A stretch of 64,000 nt of DNA from Deroplatys truncata (Eukaryota > Arthropoda > Insecta > Mantodea > Mantidae): positions 219,313,498 through 219,377,497 of the forward strand of contig CM060978.1 in NCBI GenBank assembly GCA_030765065.1, given 5' to 3'. Made by a program: the position numbers and the translations under genes. A model generated the notes under the pieces. That model did no database searches, was not told the origin of the DNA, and saw only the letters and a list, made by a program, of their open reading frames with translations. Below, in pieces: positions 48,997-59,192 of the stretch (position 1 is the first letter of the stretch; each line of letters starts with the position of its first letter).

Positions 48997-49830
48997 TGTG
49001 TCTGTGAACAGCATAACTCAGAAACGAACAGTTGGATAAACACCAAACTTGGTATTTAGGTTCAGTATCTTCCAGAGATGCGACACGAAGGTTTTAAAGA
49101 AAATGCCCCCATCCCAGACTACCCTTTACATGGAACATTTTTCGAAAATTTTAATTTTCTCAAAAACGGCTCTAACGATTTTGATTAAGATATCATATGT
49201 TTAAGATATTGTCATGACAAATAAAATGTATATCTCGAATTTTCTGGGAATGTCTCCAAAAGTTTTCTTCATTGTGCACGACTTTTTCATAACTGGTAAA
49301 CCATAAGAGATAGACAAAATTTCACTACACAAAAAACGTAGATCGCGTTAAAATACACAATTTATGTCATATACATTTCTTTTGTTGAGTGAACCGTTTG
49401 CGAGATATTGCTTGTTATTCCCTTAAATTTTCCAATACTTTTTCTCAAATTCGTTATTCATTTTTTTTATGTCCTGGACATGCAAAGAGAATGTAATGCA
49501 CCACATAGTAACCAGCGCTTAAAAATTTGACTATCGCTTAAAACGTACGATATTCCCCTTGCATCTACAAGAAAATTAGCAATAAGATTGACATCTCGAT
49601 ATCTCGATTAACATGAAGCATATGGAGAATAAGCGTTTGTAAAAATAGTTTGTACAAAAGTAGAGAAAGTCATGTGACTGTAGCACATCAGATTTTTTTT
49701 CAAAAATGGCGCTAATGCTTTTGTTTAAAATCTAAGGTATTAAAGTGAGAACGAAAACATACAATGGACTTTATATGTCATTTTTTATTTTTGAGGTGTG
49801 GTAATACTTACATGCATCAAACCCCTAAGC
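48590..49830 (+). repeat. Old family A copy interrupted by a younger one
   Basis: The old copy is in two parts: 48590-48806 (ATCACCCAAAATGTTGATATC to TTTCGTTATTTTT) and 49697-49830 (TCAAAAATGGCGCTAATGC to CATTTTTTATTTTTGAGG). The parts are consecutive in the family text, so the young copy between them inserted into the T-rich stretch before TCAAAAATGG. Confidence 0.7.
48807..49696 (+). repeat. Family A element, young full-length copy
   Basis: From ACTTTCTCTACTACGTATAG to GTGACTGTAGCACATCAGATTTTTT. The (GT)n block is at 48953-48988 with a GGTGTG interruption. Inserted inside an older member of the same family. Confidence 0.9.
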
Positions 49831-50119
49831 TTGCGCGAAAAAAACTCCGCATGATAGGAATATATGTATTTCCTTGTTACTCTTCAGATAATACTTACCT
49901 ATCTTAACAAAGAACATTTTTACACCTTCTGACAAGACACATTAATACCTACCTTCCTGAAGAATATAGGAAAACGTGGTAAAGGACGATACTTCCAGCT
50001 ATGTCCTGTACAAATCAATAGCACCTTCCAGTACTGGTAAAGTGCGTTTGACGGCTTTATTTTAGAGAGCTGCTTGCCTGGGATGAACTCGTTAGGTATT
50101 GGGGAGCTGTCAGGTTTGA

Positions 50120-50400
50120 ATAAATGTTAGTAAGCGGAAATACGAGCGGAGGGACGCTCTCTTGCCACTTAGTACCGGAGTTGGCTCGAATTACTTGCTC
50201 GTTACCGTGCCGCAGGGGATATAACTCACTCCACGGTCTCGCACTTGCTTTTATTTTCGTTACAGATGCTACAGTTTTACTTGTTTCGCGGAGTTTAAGA
50301 TCTGTCTTCATGGTAGCAAAATCGAGGCGGGGTTGAGTGGTTGAAACTCTTCTACAGAAGCCCTTCATCTTTCTCCCAGGTAAGGGGAATAATTAATTAT
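50120..50400. other. GC/CpG-richer island with splice-like signals
   Basis: Richer in G+C and CpG than the surrounding kilobases (GAAATACGAGCGGAGGGACG, GTTACCGTGCCGCAGGGG). On the plus strand, a pyrimidine-rich TTTTATTTTCGTTACAG ends at 50265 and CCCAG|GTAAGG occurs at 50379/50380, bounding a possible 114-base exon with stops in all three frames. Could be an untranslated exon or just an old GC-rich repeat. Nothing was recognised in 49831-50119 or 50401-50637. Confidence 0.2.
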
Positions 50401-50637
50401 GGATACACAGATGTAACGAATATGTTCTGTATTCTTAAAGTGAAGAATTTTGGTAAAAGGAATGCTTATTGCATATGTTCTTAAAGTTTGCAATTTAAAC
50501 AAAATAACGAGCAGTGTGTCATTAAGCTTCTTTGAGAAGCGGGATGAGATATCACGTGTAGTGAGGGACCTAAAATCAGAGGTTAAGTGAAATATATTGT
50601 AAACTGTTGTGTTAAATCCAACAGAGTTGGATAATTA

Positions 50638-51597
50638 CACTAGTCTGCATTTTCAAACTTTTTGTCAGATGATTTCTTAAAAGTAGGTGTTCTTGAATCA
50701 AGTTTTTATGCTGATTCCAGAAATAACTTCCGTTTTTTTCTATCACGTGGTTCTTACACAAAATAAGTAATGTTTTGACAATTTTACTAATGAGCGTAGA
50801 AAAGTATTCAAATACCATTTCAAACAAGGTAAGTTTTTATTCAAGAAACATTTTAAGAATACTCTAAAGCACTCCCCTAATTTATTTCATGACTACATTT
50901 TAACAAAACAAGAAGCCAAAGTGTTTCATTTAATTTTTTTCAAACTTTCTCTTCTTTGACTTCCTTGCAGATCCTTGAAGATGGCTGTCCCTCCTCAACA
51001 TCCAACAGTAGTCAGCCATCATCTCCCCTGGTACCTCCTCTCCATTTCCTTAATATCTTGGTGAAAACGTTCACCCTGCTCTTCACTATAATGTCCCAGA
51101 TTTTCTGGAAAGTAGTCGATATGTAAATGCAGAAATGCACCTCATGTTACAACCCATCTTCTTGAAATTTTCCAACATTGCTTCGACAATGGCCTTGCAA
51201 TTAGGATCTTTGTTATTGCCTAAGAAGTTTTCAGTAACTGATCTGAAGCCGGTCCATGCTTCTATTTCTCTCTCATTCATTGTCTTCTCAAAATCCTCAT
51301 TCTTCATCAGTTTCTTTATTTGAGGACCAACAAAAATTCCAGCCTTTAATTTGTCTTGTGTAATGAAGGGAAATTTCTTGGAAAGGTACTTGAAGCAGGG
51401 CCCATCCTGTGGTAGAGCCCTTACAAATTGCTTCATCAAGCCCAATTTTATGTGTAGTGACGGAAACAATATCTTTATATCTCTGTATTTTTTAAGTTAA
51501 ATTGTGAAAAAACTGTAAAGCAGTTCTGAAATCAGCATAAAAAGTGAGTCAGCATCACTTATTAGTTTTCAGTCATCCGATATCATGCAGACTAGTG
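50638..51597 (-). mobile_element. CACTA/Chapaev-type DNA element, copy 2
   Basis: Ends CACTAGTCTGCAT (50638-50650) and ATGCAGACTAGTG (51585-51597), flanked on both sides by TTA (50635-50637; 51598-51600), a perfect 3-bp target duplication. 960 bp, inverted relative to the copy at 9688 and collinear with it along its whole length, so both descend from the same internally deleted element. Confidence 0.85.
50910..51475 (-). pseudogene. 3' fragment of GERFHQDI-type transposon protein, copy 2
   Basis: Open from about 51469 to 51086 on the minus strand (FPSLHIKLGLMKQFVRALPQDGPCFKYLSKKFPFITQ, KAGIFVGPQIKKLMKNEDFEK, AWTGFRSVTENFLGNNKDPN, MLENFKKMGC). A small deletion near 51145 then shifts the frame. 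The downstream part continues in another frame with YFPENLGHY, EQGERFHQD, ERRYQ and MMADYCW-equivalent codons to about 50930. Complements the copy at 9831: each keeps codons that the other has lost. Function as for that copy; no catalytic residues identified. Confidence 0.7.
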
Positions 51598-51600
51598 TTA

Positions 51601-54600
51601 TTATTTCAATGTACCAATTCTTTATACTTCATTTATACTCAGTTTTCAGTTTTACACCTACTACATGCGTCGGTGCTTGTTCCCATTCAAAATTAAAAGA
51701 GATGTTTGGGCTAAAATTCCAGATGCCAGAAGTAATGGTTAACATGTGTTTAAATTGCATTTTTAAAACTAATGGACAAATAAAACGGTTACAGATACAA
51801 AGAGGAATTAGCTTTGCTGCCGAGCGCTATGAGCAGGTAAGTGCGAAGTATTCTGACGTTCTACAAGGTACGTTTGATATATAGTAGCTAAAGCACCTGC
51901 AACATTTACGTTTTAGTGTTTTTTTAATGCCACGACTTTCACTATTTTATGAATTTCTTTTTCTGTCAGCTTATATCTCATTTCGAAGAAATTTTCGGGT
52001 ATTAGACAACAAATATGCTCTGATTAGTGCTTGTAAATTAATTTTGAAAATATTGAATATCAAAGGTAAAAAATATCTTGCATTTCCTAAGAAATATAAA
52101 AATGATAAACTCAAAAACATTTAAAATTGAGATAATACGCAAATATTGTTATTCGTTTTCAGCAGATAAAAATTAATTTTACCTTTATTCATTTGATGTT
52201 CGGAATATTTTCTGTTTTACTGTATCTTCAATCTTTAATTGAAGTTTCTGACAAATTACTTCTTGAGCTAGCAATAATTTCGTCATTATGAATGTCTTTT
52301 ACATTTTTCTTTTTTTCTGGATGTGTAGTAGGAGCCAGTTATAAGCAAGCGTTCATAGCTAGTTGCATTACTTTATCTCTCGTGATTTCCGCTCACTTCA
52401 CATTTATTCAATAAAAATAGGCAAGACACATATAAAGAATACGTCCAGTAATATATTTTTATCTCCATTGAAACTAATATTAATGAACCATATCACATAC
52501 ACACAGGAAAAACAGCCGCGAAAATATGGGATTTGCTCTGCACGAATAGATTTATCAAAAGTATAGAATTATTTGACTTTTCTACGAAGGTTTCATTTTT
52601 TATGTTCCAGTCCAAATAATGTTGTTTTTCCATTGTGTGACATTGACGACGTGAATTGATTCGTGCTCTCATATTTGTTAACGGGTTCCTAAAGCTAATT
52701 GTTAACCAGACTTAATCAGGGAAACAATTACTATCCAGATGACTTTATTATTATTGCTGAATTCTTGTGTTAATAAAACTGCAGTCTTATTTAAGCTATA
52801 TGTACGTCGTCATGTTTTAGACTGTTCGTCGTTTTCATATTTACACATATATAATTTTTATGTTGTTTCCATTTATGCACACTTGAGTCATAACTTTACA
52901 AACATACTTTTATCACGAAGACTAGAATAAATCTTGGGATAGAATCCCTTACACAAAGTTTTCCTGCCTGATAGAAAGGAAAGCATGATTAATGAACAAG
53001 CATTATTTCGAGAAAATCTTCAATTCCGGTATTTAAAAGGAGTAAATAATTTAATAACTGACCATAAACCTGCATGTAGTCTCGATAAAATTGTATGGTT
53101 TTGTTTATTTGTTAGATTCCAAAAACCTTGGTGGGACATCTGTCTGTTAATTTTATGCAGCTATACTAATAGGTTTAAAATATGGTCACTTAATTCATAT
53201 ATGATTCATTCAGGATAGCATTTTATACCTCACTCTTGTTTATTCCATTTATTGCTGACTTTGGTACCTAACTTGCATTTGGTAGCTTACCAGAGAAACG
53301 TTTGATATGTCCTCAGTTGTCAGTTGTTGCCAAATATTGCAAATAATTTGTTTCAATGAAATTGTTGGAGACAATCCAAAGGCTATTGAGGAAAATTTAC
53401 TGTTTACGACGAATTTCATTTATAGTTTAAATAAGGACATTTATAACCCTTGCATCTTATATAGACACAAATAAAGAGTGACTGGAAAAATAATGTACCT
53501 TGCAGAGGTTTGATTCCATTATTGATGTTTAAACGATGTGTAAGTAAATTACTTATCAAATGATTCATTTTATATCATTTTAAACTGATTTTTAACACTG
53601 CAGTAAGTTAGTATTTGCATAAATATTGCGTATGGGTAGTCATTTAACTGTTACTTTGTGAGCAATCGTGTATTTGGTGTTTCAGTGAAATTAACTACGA
53701 AACCGCTGTGAACACGAGTTTCGTGTTAAAACAAAAATTAAAGCTCTCCTAGGGGTTAAAATAATGTCGAGAGCTCATTTGTTTCCATTTAATTTCTTGG
53801 CTTTAAATGTATGGGAGGTTCCTTTGTCCTGACACATTTTTCATTGACATTTTGTTCGTTTGTTATGTGGTATTCATTTTTCTTGCTCAATAGCCAGTAG
53901 AGCCCAGGGGACATACATAAATGGCAGTTAATGAAATGGCTTTTAGGGAAACAATGACCTGTTGCGTGCATATAGATGATATTCAGTGCTATGACCTGTT
54001 GAACATAGTGCATATTATGGGAAGTAAATACGGCGTTTAAATTACAACTAATATTTATATACACGTCAGAAACAATGCTCTCTTTGCACCCGTTGTTTAA
54101 ATAAAAAGTGTTTTTGTTGCACAGGAAATTTCAAATAATTCGTTAGTGACAAAGTGTTGCAGGAACTATGTGAAAATTGAATTAGATTTTAAGATGTCAT
54201 TAACTCGGGCGGGATTTGATATACGGATATTCGACTTAAACCCGCGCTGAACTCCGTTACATCGCGATGAATTCTTCAACTCTAATTACATTTCCCAACA
54301 TTATTCTACAAGGATCAGTGTGTTGGAACACTCAATGGAAATTCTATCTCACTGTGGTGAAGCTGTGGTACACTCACTTCCATATATGCCTTCACCGCAG
54401 CTTCAGGTGGCATTCTACTGGCCTTTACAGATGGAGAATGTATAGCAAGGAGAATGGTGTGTATCTGTTTACCTTTTCGCGCATGCAGTGGTGTCTTATT
54501 TTACAAGCACAGTTTTAGAAAATTCGCATGTAAATACATAACTTTCAGCAATAGCTTTATTATTCACTTACAATATCCACGTTTAAATATATGACTAAAT

Positions 54601-55680
54601 AAAACTCTGTTTTGCACAATATCTCCACGAAAAAACATTTTTAATAACAGTATAATGCAAAGCTGAAGTGAATTATGCTTTTTAGTCTTAAAGAGGACAC
54701 ATTCGCTAGACACTATTTTAACAATCTATCCATGCGAATGCTGTATGGCATTGCCCTAACAATGTCTTCAAATGGCAAACTGGTTTCCCACTTGCCTACA
54801 ATTCTTCTCCGATGCATCTCCAAAATATTTGGTTACATCGTGTGAGCTACAGTTAACACACACCACTGTTTGGTCGAACTACAAAGCCAGAACGCTCAGA
54901 CATATCTCTCCCTGCTCGTACGCGCCCGCTGAGAAGGTTGGTAAAATGCTTCACGAAGCTGCGGTGTCGGCATAAATGGAGGCGACAGTACATATCATGA
55001 GGGTGGGAATTAACAGCTCTGTAATTTAGACCTGAGTCGATGAAACAGACATTAATTTATATTTAAGAAGCTATAATTGTAGTTTTTTATATTTAGGTAT
55101 CTAAAGCAAGAAATTTCTTGTAACACTTCTCTTAGATGTGAAGAATTTTCACAGTATAGTTTTATGGATTACAGAATTCGCATCTGGTGTATTATTAAAC
55201 CTATTCGAGCATAAACACTGAAAACATTGCTTGTAGGTGATGCGGCTGCAACAGTTTTATATTCGGCTCTGCACTTTATAATTTGGGCACTTAAGATCCA
55301 TATTTTTGGAGTTCTGATAATTATTATTATTATTTCGTTATCATTATCGTTATTATTATGATGATGATGATGTTATTTCTAACGCGTTTGCGTTCTAAAT
55401 GGCCCAAAAGTTCCAAGCATCTAAATTCTAGAATCTAATATACATATTGTCATGTATACAGTTGCAGGCAGCAAGATAATTTGTCACGGATTTGATACTT
55501 TACTATATTGGGCAAACTCTTACATTTTAACACATTCGGTCATTTTCATATTTCATAAACTTTCTTGACTTGGGATTCTAGTTGAAGCTAACTTATAACA
55601 GGAAACCGTGGTCTGCTACTTCTTTGACGTTTCAAAGGGACGTTACTGTGCCATCATTTCCTTCCTGCAGGCTCTTAGCC
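51601..55680. other. No recognisable feature (4 kb)
   Basis: A repeat-poor stretch compared with the rest of the window: no family A or C, no SINE, no coding motif recognised. Short open frames (e.g. 51585-51884, 54267-54518) lack recognisable domains. It could be intergenic or a large intron. Confidence 0.35.
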
Positions 55681-55682
55681 GC

Positions 55683-55930
55683 GTTACGTCACATAGAATG
55701 TTCTAGAACATTGAGCTATCGAGTTATGATTGGCCGCTATATTTCAAACCTAGGGCGGTGGCACACCATAATTGGTAATGCTCATGGCATGATTGCCGAG
55801 TCCCCCCTAGGAAGTGACTTTCTTTATAAGGAGCTGCAGACCCTTGCTGGGGGGGGGGTCGTTCTGATTCTGAACTTGTCAGCAGTCCATGCTGCTGGAC
55901 CTGTAACGATACCTGACAACTCTCCAAGGT
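55683..55930 (+). promoter_or_regulatory. Candidate promoter and first exon with splice donor
   Basis: In order on the plus strand: TTACGTCA (CRE/ATF-like, ~55684), GAATGTTCTAGAACATT (55696-55712, a palindrome fitting the heat-shock element GAAnnTTCnnGAA), GATTGG (inverted CCAAT, 55728), TTTATAAG (TATA-like, 55823), then, 100 bases later, CCAAG|GTAAGA, a near-perfect splice donor at 55928/55929. An ATG at 55888 opens only a five-codon frame, so the exon would be mostly leader. The motifs are individually common; their spacing is what makes the case. The owner gene is not identified and would lie to the right on the plus strand. Confidence 0.35.
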
Positions 55931-56241
55931 AAGATCCCATTAGGGAAACTCACAATATTTTATCTAATAACTAAAGATCACATCAGTATACAGTGATATA
56001 ATGTGTTGAGCCTTCAGTCGTTTCAAATCTGAATGTTAAGTGCCTTCAGGACTGGATTTGGTAAATATATAACCGGCCTCTTCAAGACCCAAAGCTGGGA
56101 ACTGAAGCCCAGCATCATCATGTTCTAGTTCATGTAATAAAATGGGCCACCAAGAAACATTACGAGTTATTTGTTCTATTATCTACCTTCACCTCTAAGC
56201 TACGTTCCCCAGTCACAACCCCTAAGGTTGCGACAATATGC

Positions 56242-56244
<3 letters not shown>

Positions 56245-56278
<34 letters not shown>
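56245..56278. repeat. (CA)n microsatellite
   Basis: 17 uninterrupted CA/AC units; not inside a recognisable family A copy. Confidence 0.95.
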
Positions 56279-56280
<2 letters not shown>

Positions 56281-56439
56281 CTTTCTCAAACCCCCGTCTA
56301 CTTCTTTAAAGTTGTGCACGGCACCGGTAATGTTCGTTGTATGTAGCTGGGGTTTCAGGGGGGTACAAATTTTATTCAATTACGAGTTGTGGCTCTCTAT
56401 ATACATGCATACGTAAAGCACAGCAAGTATTACAGATAT

Positions 56440-56525
56440 AAAACTCTGCAGATGGGAGAGGGATTCGAATTCGGAACCTTTTTGTTAGGTAATCCACGTC
56501 TTAACCGTTCCTACACAAAGCACAC
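56440..56525 (-). repeat. tRNA-like SINE relic
   Basis: The minus strand reads GAACGGTTAAGACGTGGATTACC...GAATTCGAATCCC, resembling an A box and B box about 45 bases apart. No flanking body or tail was recognised. Nothing was recognised in 55931-56244 or 56526-57019. Confidence 0.3.
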
Positions 56526-57029
56526 ATATGTGCAAGCAGCATACCTAATAGATAATTTCAGATGTCTGATTTATGACGGACGTGACGTGTTATTATTAGT
56601 ACTATAATTATTACACTGTATTACAGAATAATACATTAGTATTAATACTATACGCATTATAATACTATACGAGGTACTCAATTATTATACACAAACAGTA
56701 TGTGGGTTAGTTCTTTGCAACAACCAAAACTAAATGTTAGTACACCAGATACACTTGCCTCGGCGCGCTGGTAGTGTTAGCAATACCAGAATTCTTTTAA
56801 GTAAAATAACTGAATCAGAAGCACATAGCTCCATGCAATGTTATGATAAAAAGTTTAGATAATTTACCATCCTGATGGTGTCATTTAGACTGCCTATTCG
56901 AACAAAGTAGACGGCATTCGGGGACACCGTATATTTATACCCGTTCAGAAAGGACAATTTTATTATTAAGTTAGTCTCCTTAGACTGAATGGGATCTAAC
57001 GGTAGGAAATTTAACCCACAGAAAACTGA

Positions 57030-57414
57030 CATGGTGACGCCGTGGCCGAGTGGTTAGACCGCTCTCCTCTCACCAAGGCGGCCCGGGTTCAATTCCAGGG
57101 ACCCGCATGTGGGATTTGTGGTGGACGAAGCGGCGTCTGGGAGGGTTTTCTCCGGGTTCTCCGGTTTCCCCCGCCATTCATTCCACCAACTGTTCCATCA
57201 CCTTTCCTTTCATCCATTTCACCATCATTTCGTTTCATCTACTTCCTTCCTCCCATACCAGGCATGGGGCTGATCACCCACCTTGGATATTCTGTCTGCT
57301 CCATGAGTGTCTGTCGGCTCCTCGACGGGCCTCTGACCCCAGGCACCCGCCTATAAGTCCTGGGGGGTGTAAGTCCTATGTAAGAGGAGGTTAAACAGTG
57401 AAAGAAATAAAGAA
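57030..57414 (+). mobile_element. tRNA-derived SINE (family S1), copy 2
   Basis: Same family as 5147-5532, better preserved: A box in GCCGTGGCCGAGTGGTTAG, B box GGTTCAATTCC, body to AAGAGGAGGTTAAACAGTG and a short AAAGAAATAAAGA tail. Perfect 10-bp target duplication AGAAAACTGA at 57020-57029 and 57415-57424. The SINE head is tRNA Ser/Leu-like; it is not a functional tRNA gene, as no complete cloverleaf follows. Confidence 0.9.
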
Positions 57415-57504
57415 AGAAAACTGATATAAGTCAGTAAAAGAGGTTGTATGAGCTCATTTACACTTTTAAATAGAAGAAAAGGAATAAAGAAGGCATATAT
57501 AAAA

Positions 57505-57848
57505 CTAAATAATAATAATAATAATAATAAAAATTAAATTAAATTGAGTTTTATTTATGGACGATCTTTAACTACTGTGGTGCTTAGCGTGCCATTCTGG
57601 GCGTGAACGACCGGAAATTTTGCTCAGAGGCCTCTTTATCAGGCTTGAGGCTCTTTTACGTGTCGTAAATATACGACGCGTGACCACCGGCTTTACTTCC
57701 CTTTCAAAGGAAGGCATGCTCAGGATTTTTACGACCGAAAAAAAAATCCATAGCCCTCCGCCGAGTTTGGACCCGCCACCTCGGGAACTAGAGGCTAGCA
57801 TGGTAACCACCACACCAAGGAGGACGACAAAAACAATAATAATAATAA
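57505..57848 (-). mobile_element. tRNA-derived SINE (family S3) with TTA-rich tail
   Basis: On the minus strand the head (57830 down) reads CCTTGGTGTGGTGGTTACCATGC (A box) and GGCGGGTCCAAACTCGG (B box region); the body goes through CCTTTGAAAGGGAAGTAAAGC and TTACGACACGTAAAAGAGCC to a (TTA)n tail, visible as (AAT)n at 57508-57531. A second AAT run at 57834-57857 precedes the head, so the element inserted into or duplicated an AAT tract. Confidence 0.65.
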
Positions 57849-58739
57849 TAATAATACGTTGCCATTATGCAAATAATTAACAATAAATCATTAATGAACC
57901 TTTATAAACCAAAAATTGATGAACTGATGATTCGGGAGTTGAGGGAAATGGATCCTCACTTCCCTATGAATTACTTCGCCTTTTATGAAGAAATGTGTGA
58001 GGCTCATAAGATATGTTCGAAATGATGGTTATTAGCTGCAAAACAAGAATACATTCTGTGATGTTCGTTGGTCTCATTTCAGAATAAGTCGCATTGTAAG
58101 CTGTCACAATATGATGCGTGCTTTTTAGTGCAGTCATTACACACTTGTAGGCTATTTGTTTTCAACTTTCCACATAAAAATATCAAAATTCAATAAAAAA
58201 ACATATACATTGAAAAAATAATAGCTGAAAATCCAAATTGAAACCTTCGTTTACAATTTTGCGCTGTCATACGTTTTCCTGGACTTACAGAATATGGATA
58301 CATATAAGAGATGGATTTTATTAACTCCATAGAAAATTTAAGGTTACCAATATAATGAATGCTGCAATCACTGCCTTCATATATGCTAAATGTCATGGCA
58401 TTTCGAAATAACTCCGCTTACTGGAGTCCTTCATAGACTCAATTAAGTGATCTAAGGTGTTTTATTGTATGTTTTGTTTGCATTGGTCCAGGTTAGTCTT
58501 AGTATTTAAATGTTTTATATTACCAACATATATACGAGGATGCCTAAAATATTATGCAACATACGTTTTCTTAATGTTTTACAGAACTGGATTCGATTGT
58601 TTTTAAACCCTTTCCTTGAATCTGTACAGCATATTTTTCAGCTTCCAAATTAAATTAATGGATAAACATTAAATTATATAAAATATTATTTACAGTTGAA
58701 ATTGCAGTAATCGTAATTATTTTTCTTAGAGTATTTAGG

Positions 58740-59192
58740 TTCCGCTGTAATTTCCTGGAATGCTGTAACTCCCTTTGCCCTTGTAAAGAGGTTCAAAAGA
58801 CGACTATGTGATATATGCAGGCAGAAAATAGAATCTGAATGTAGACAAAGATCAACATTGGAGTTGCATAATGAAATAAAAACTAGGTGGCGCAAGAAAA
58901 CATATTTTGGAATTGGGTATAAAACAGACGAGAATAACATTGGGAGGGTAGAAAGCTCGCAGGATTGTTGATGATGATGGCAGGATTTGCCCATTATGCG
59001 GGGAACAAGAAGACTGGACGTATATTTTGGCAGCATGCATGCAGACGGAGGATATCAGAAAAAATTATTACGGAAGTATTTTTGGCTTCCAACAGACGGA
59101 GGACAGCATGCCGAGACTTGATTCTAAACAGCCAAAACTGGCCAAGCTTGGGCACATACATAATGGAAGTACTAGATAAGGTGTTTATGTAA
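58740..59192 (+). pseudogene. LINE 3' fragment with C-terminal zinc knuckle
   Basis: A 5'-truncated non-LTR retrotransposon tail. The coding text includes KTRWRKKTYFGIGYKTDENNIG and, in another frame, GRICPLCGEQEDWTYILAAC (58979-59038), a C-x2-C...C knuckle like the one at 15855, then SKQPKLAKLGTYIMEVLDKVFM and a stop at 59190. The upstream part has frameshifts and stops. Same broad LINE type as 12467-16030 but a different family by sequence. Nothing was recognised in 57858-58739. Confidence 0.65.

Noticed and set aside
15065..49059. Recurring short open frames with peptides such as YRIFGWNTILPLLTIRSRESKN and related text on the other strand
   Set aside because: They occur wherever family A occurs, on both strands and in different frames, and include the (TG)n block. 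They are by-products of the repeat, not genes.
55582..55932. 116-codon open frame over the promoter-like region
   Set aside because: It crosses the TATA-like and CCAAT motifs, has no recognised domain, and is more simply explained as chance openness of a GC-richer segment.
5155..57105. tRNA genes at ~5160 and ~57045 (TGGCCGAGTGG with GGTTCAATYCC)
   Set aside because: The pol III boxes are part of full SINE bodies with target duplications, and no complete cloverleaf with an acceptor stem is formed.
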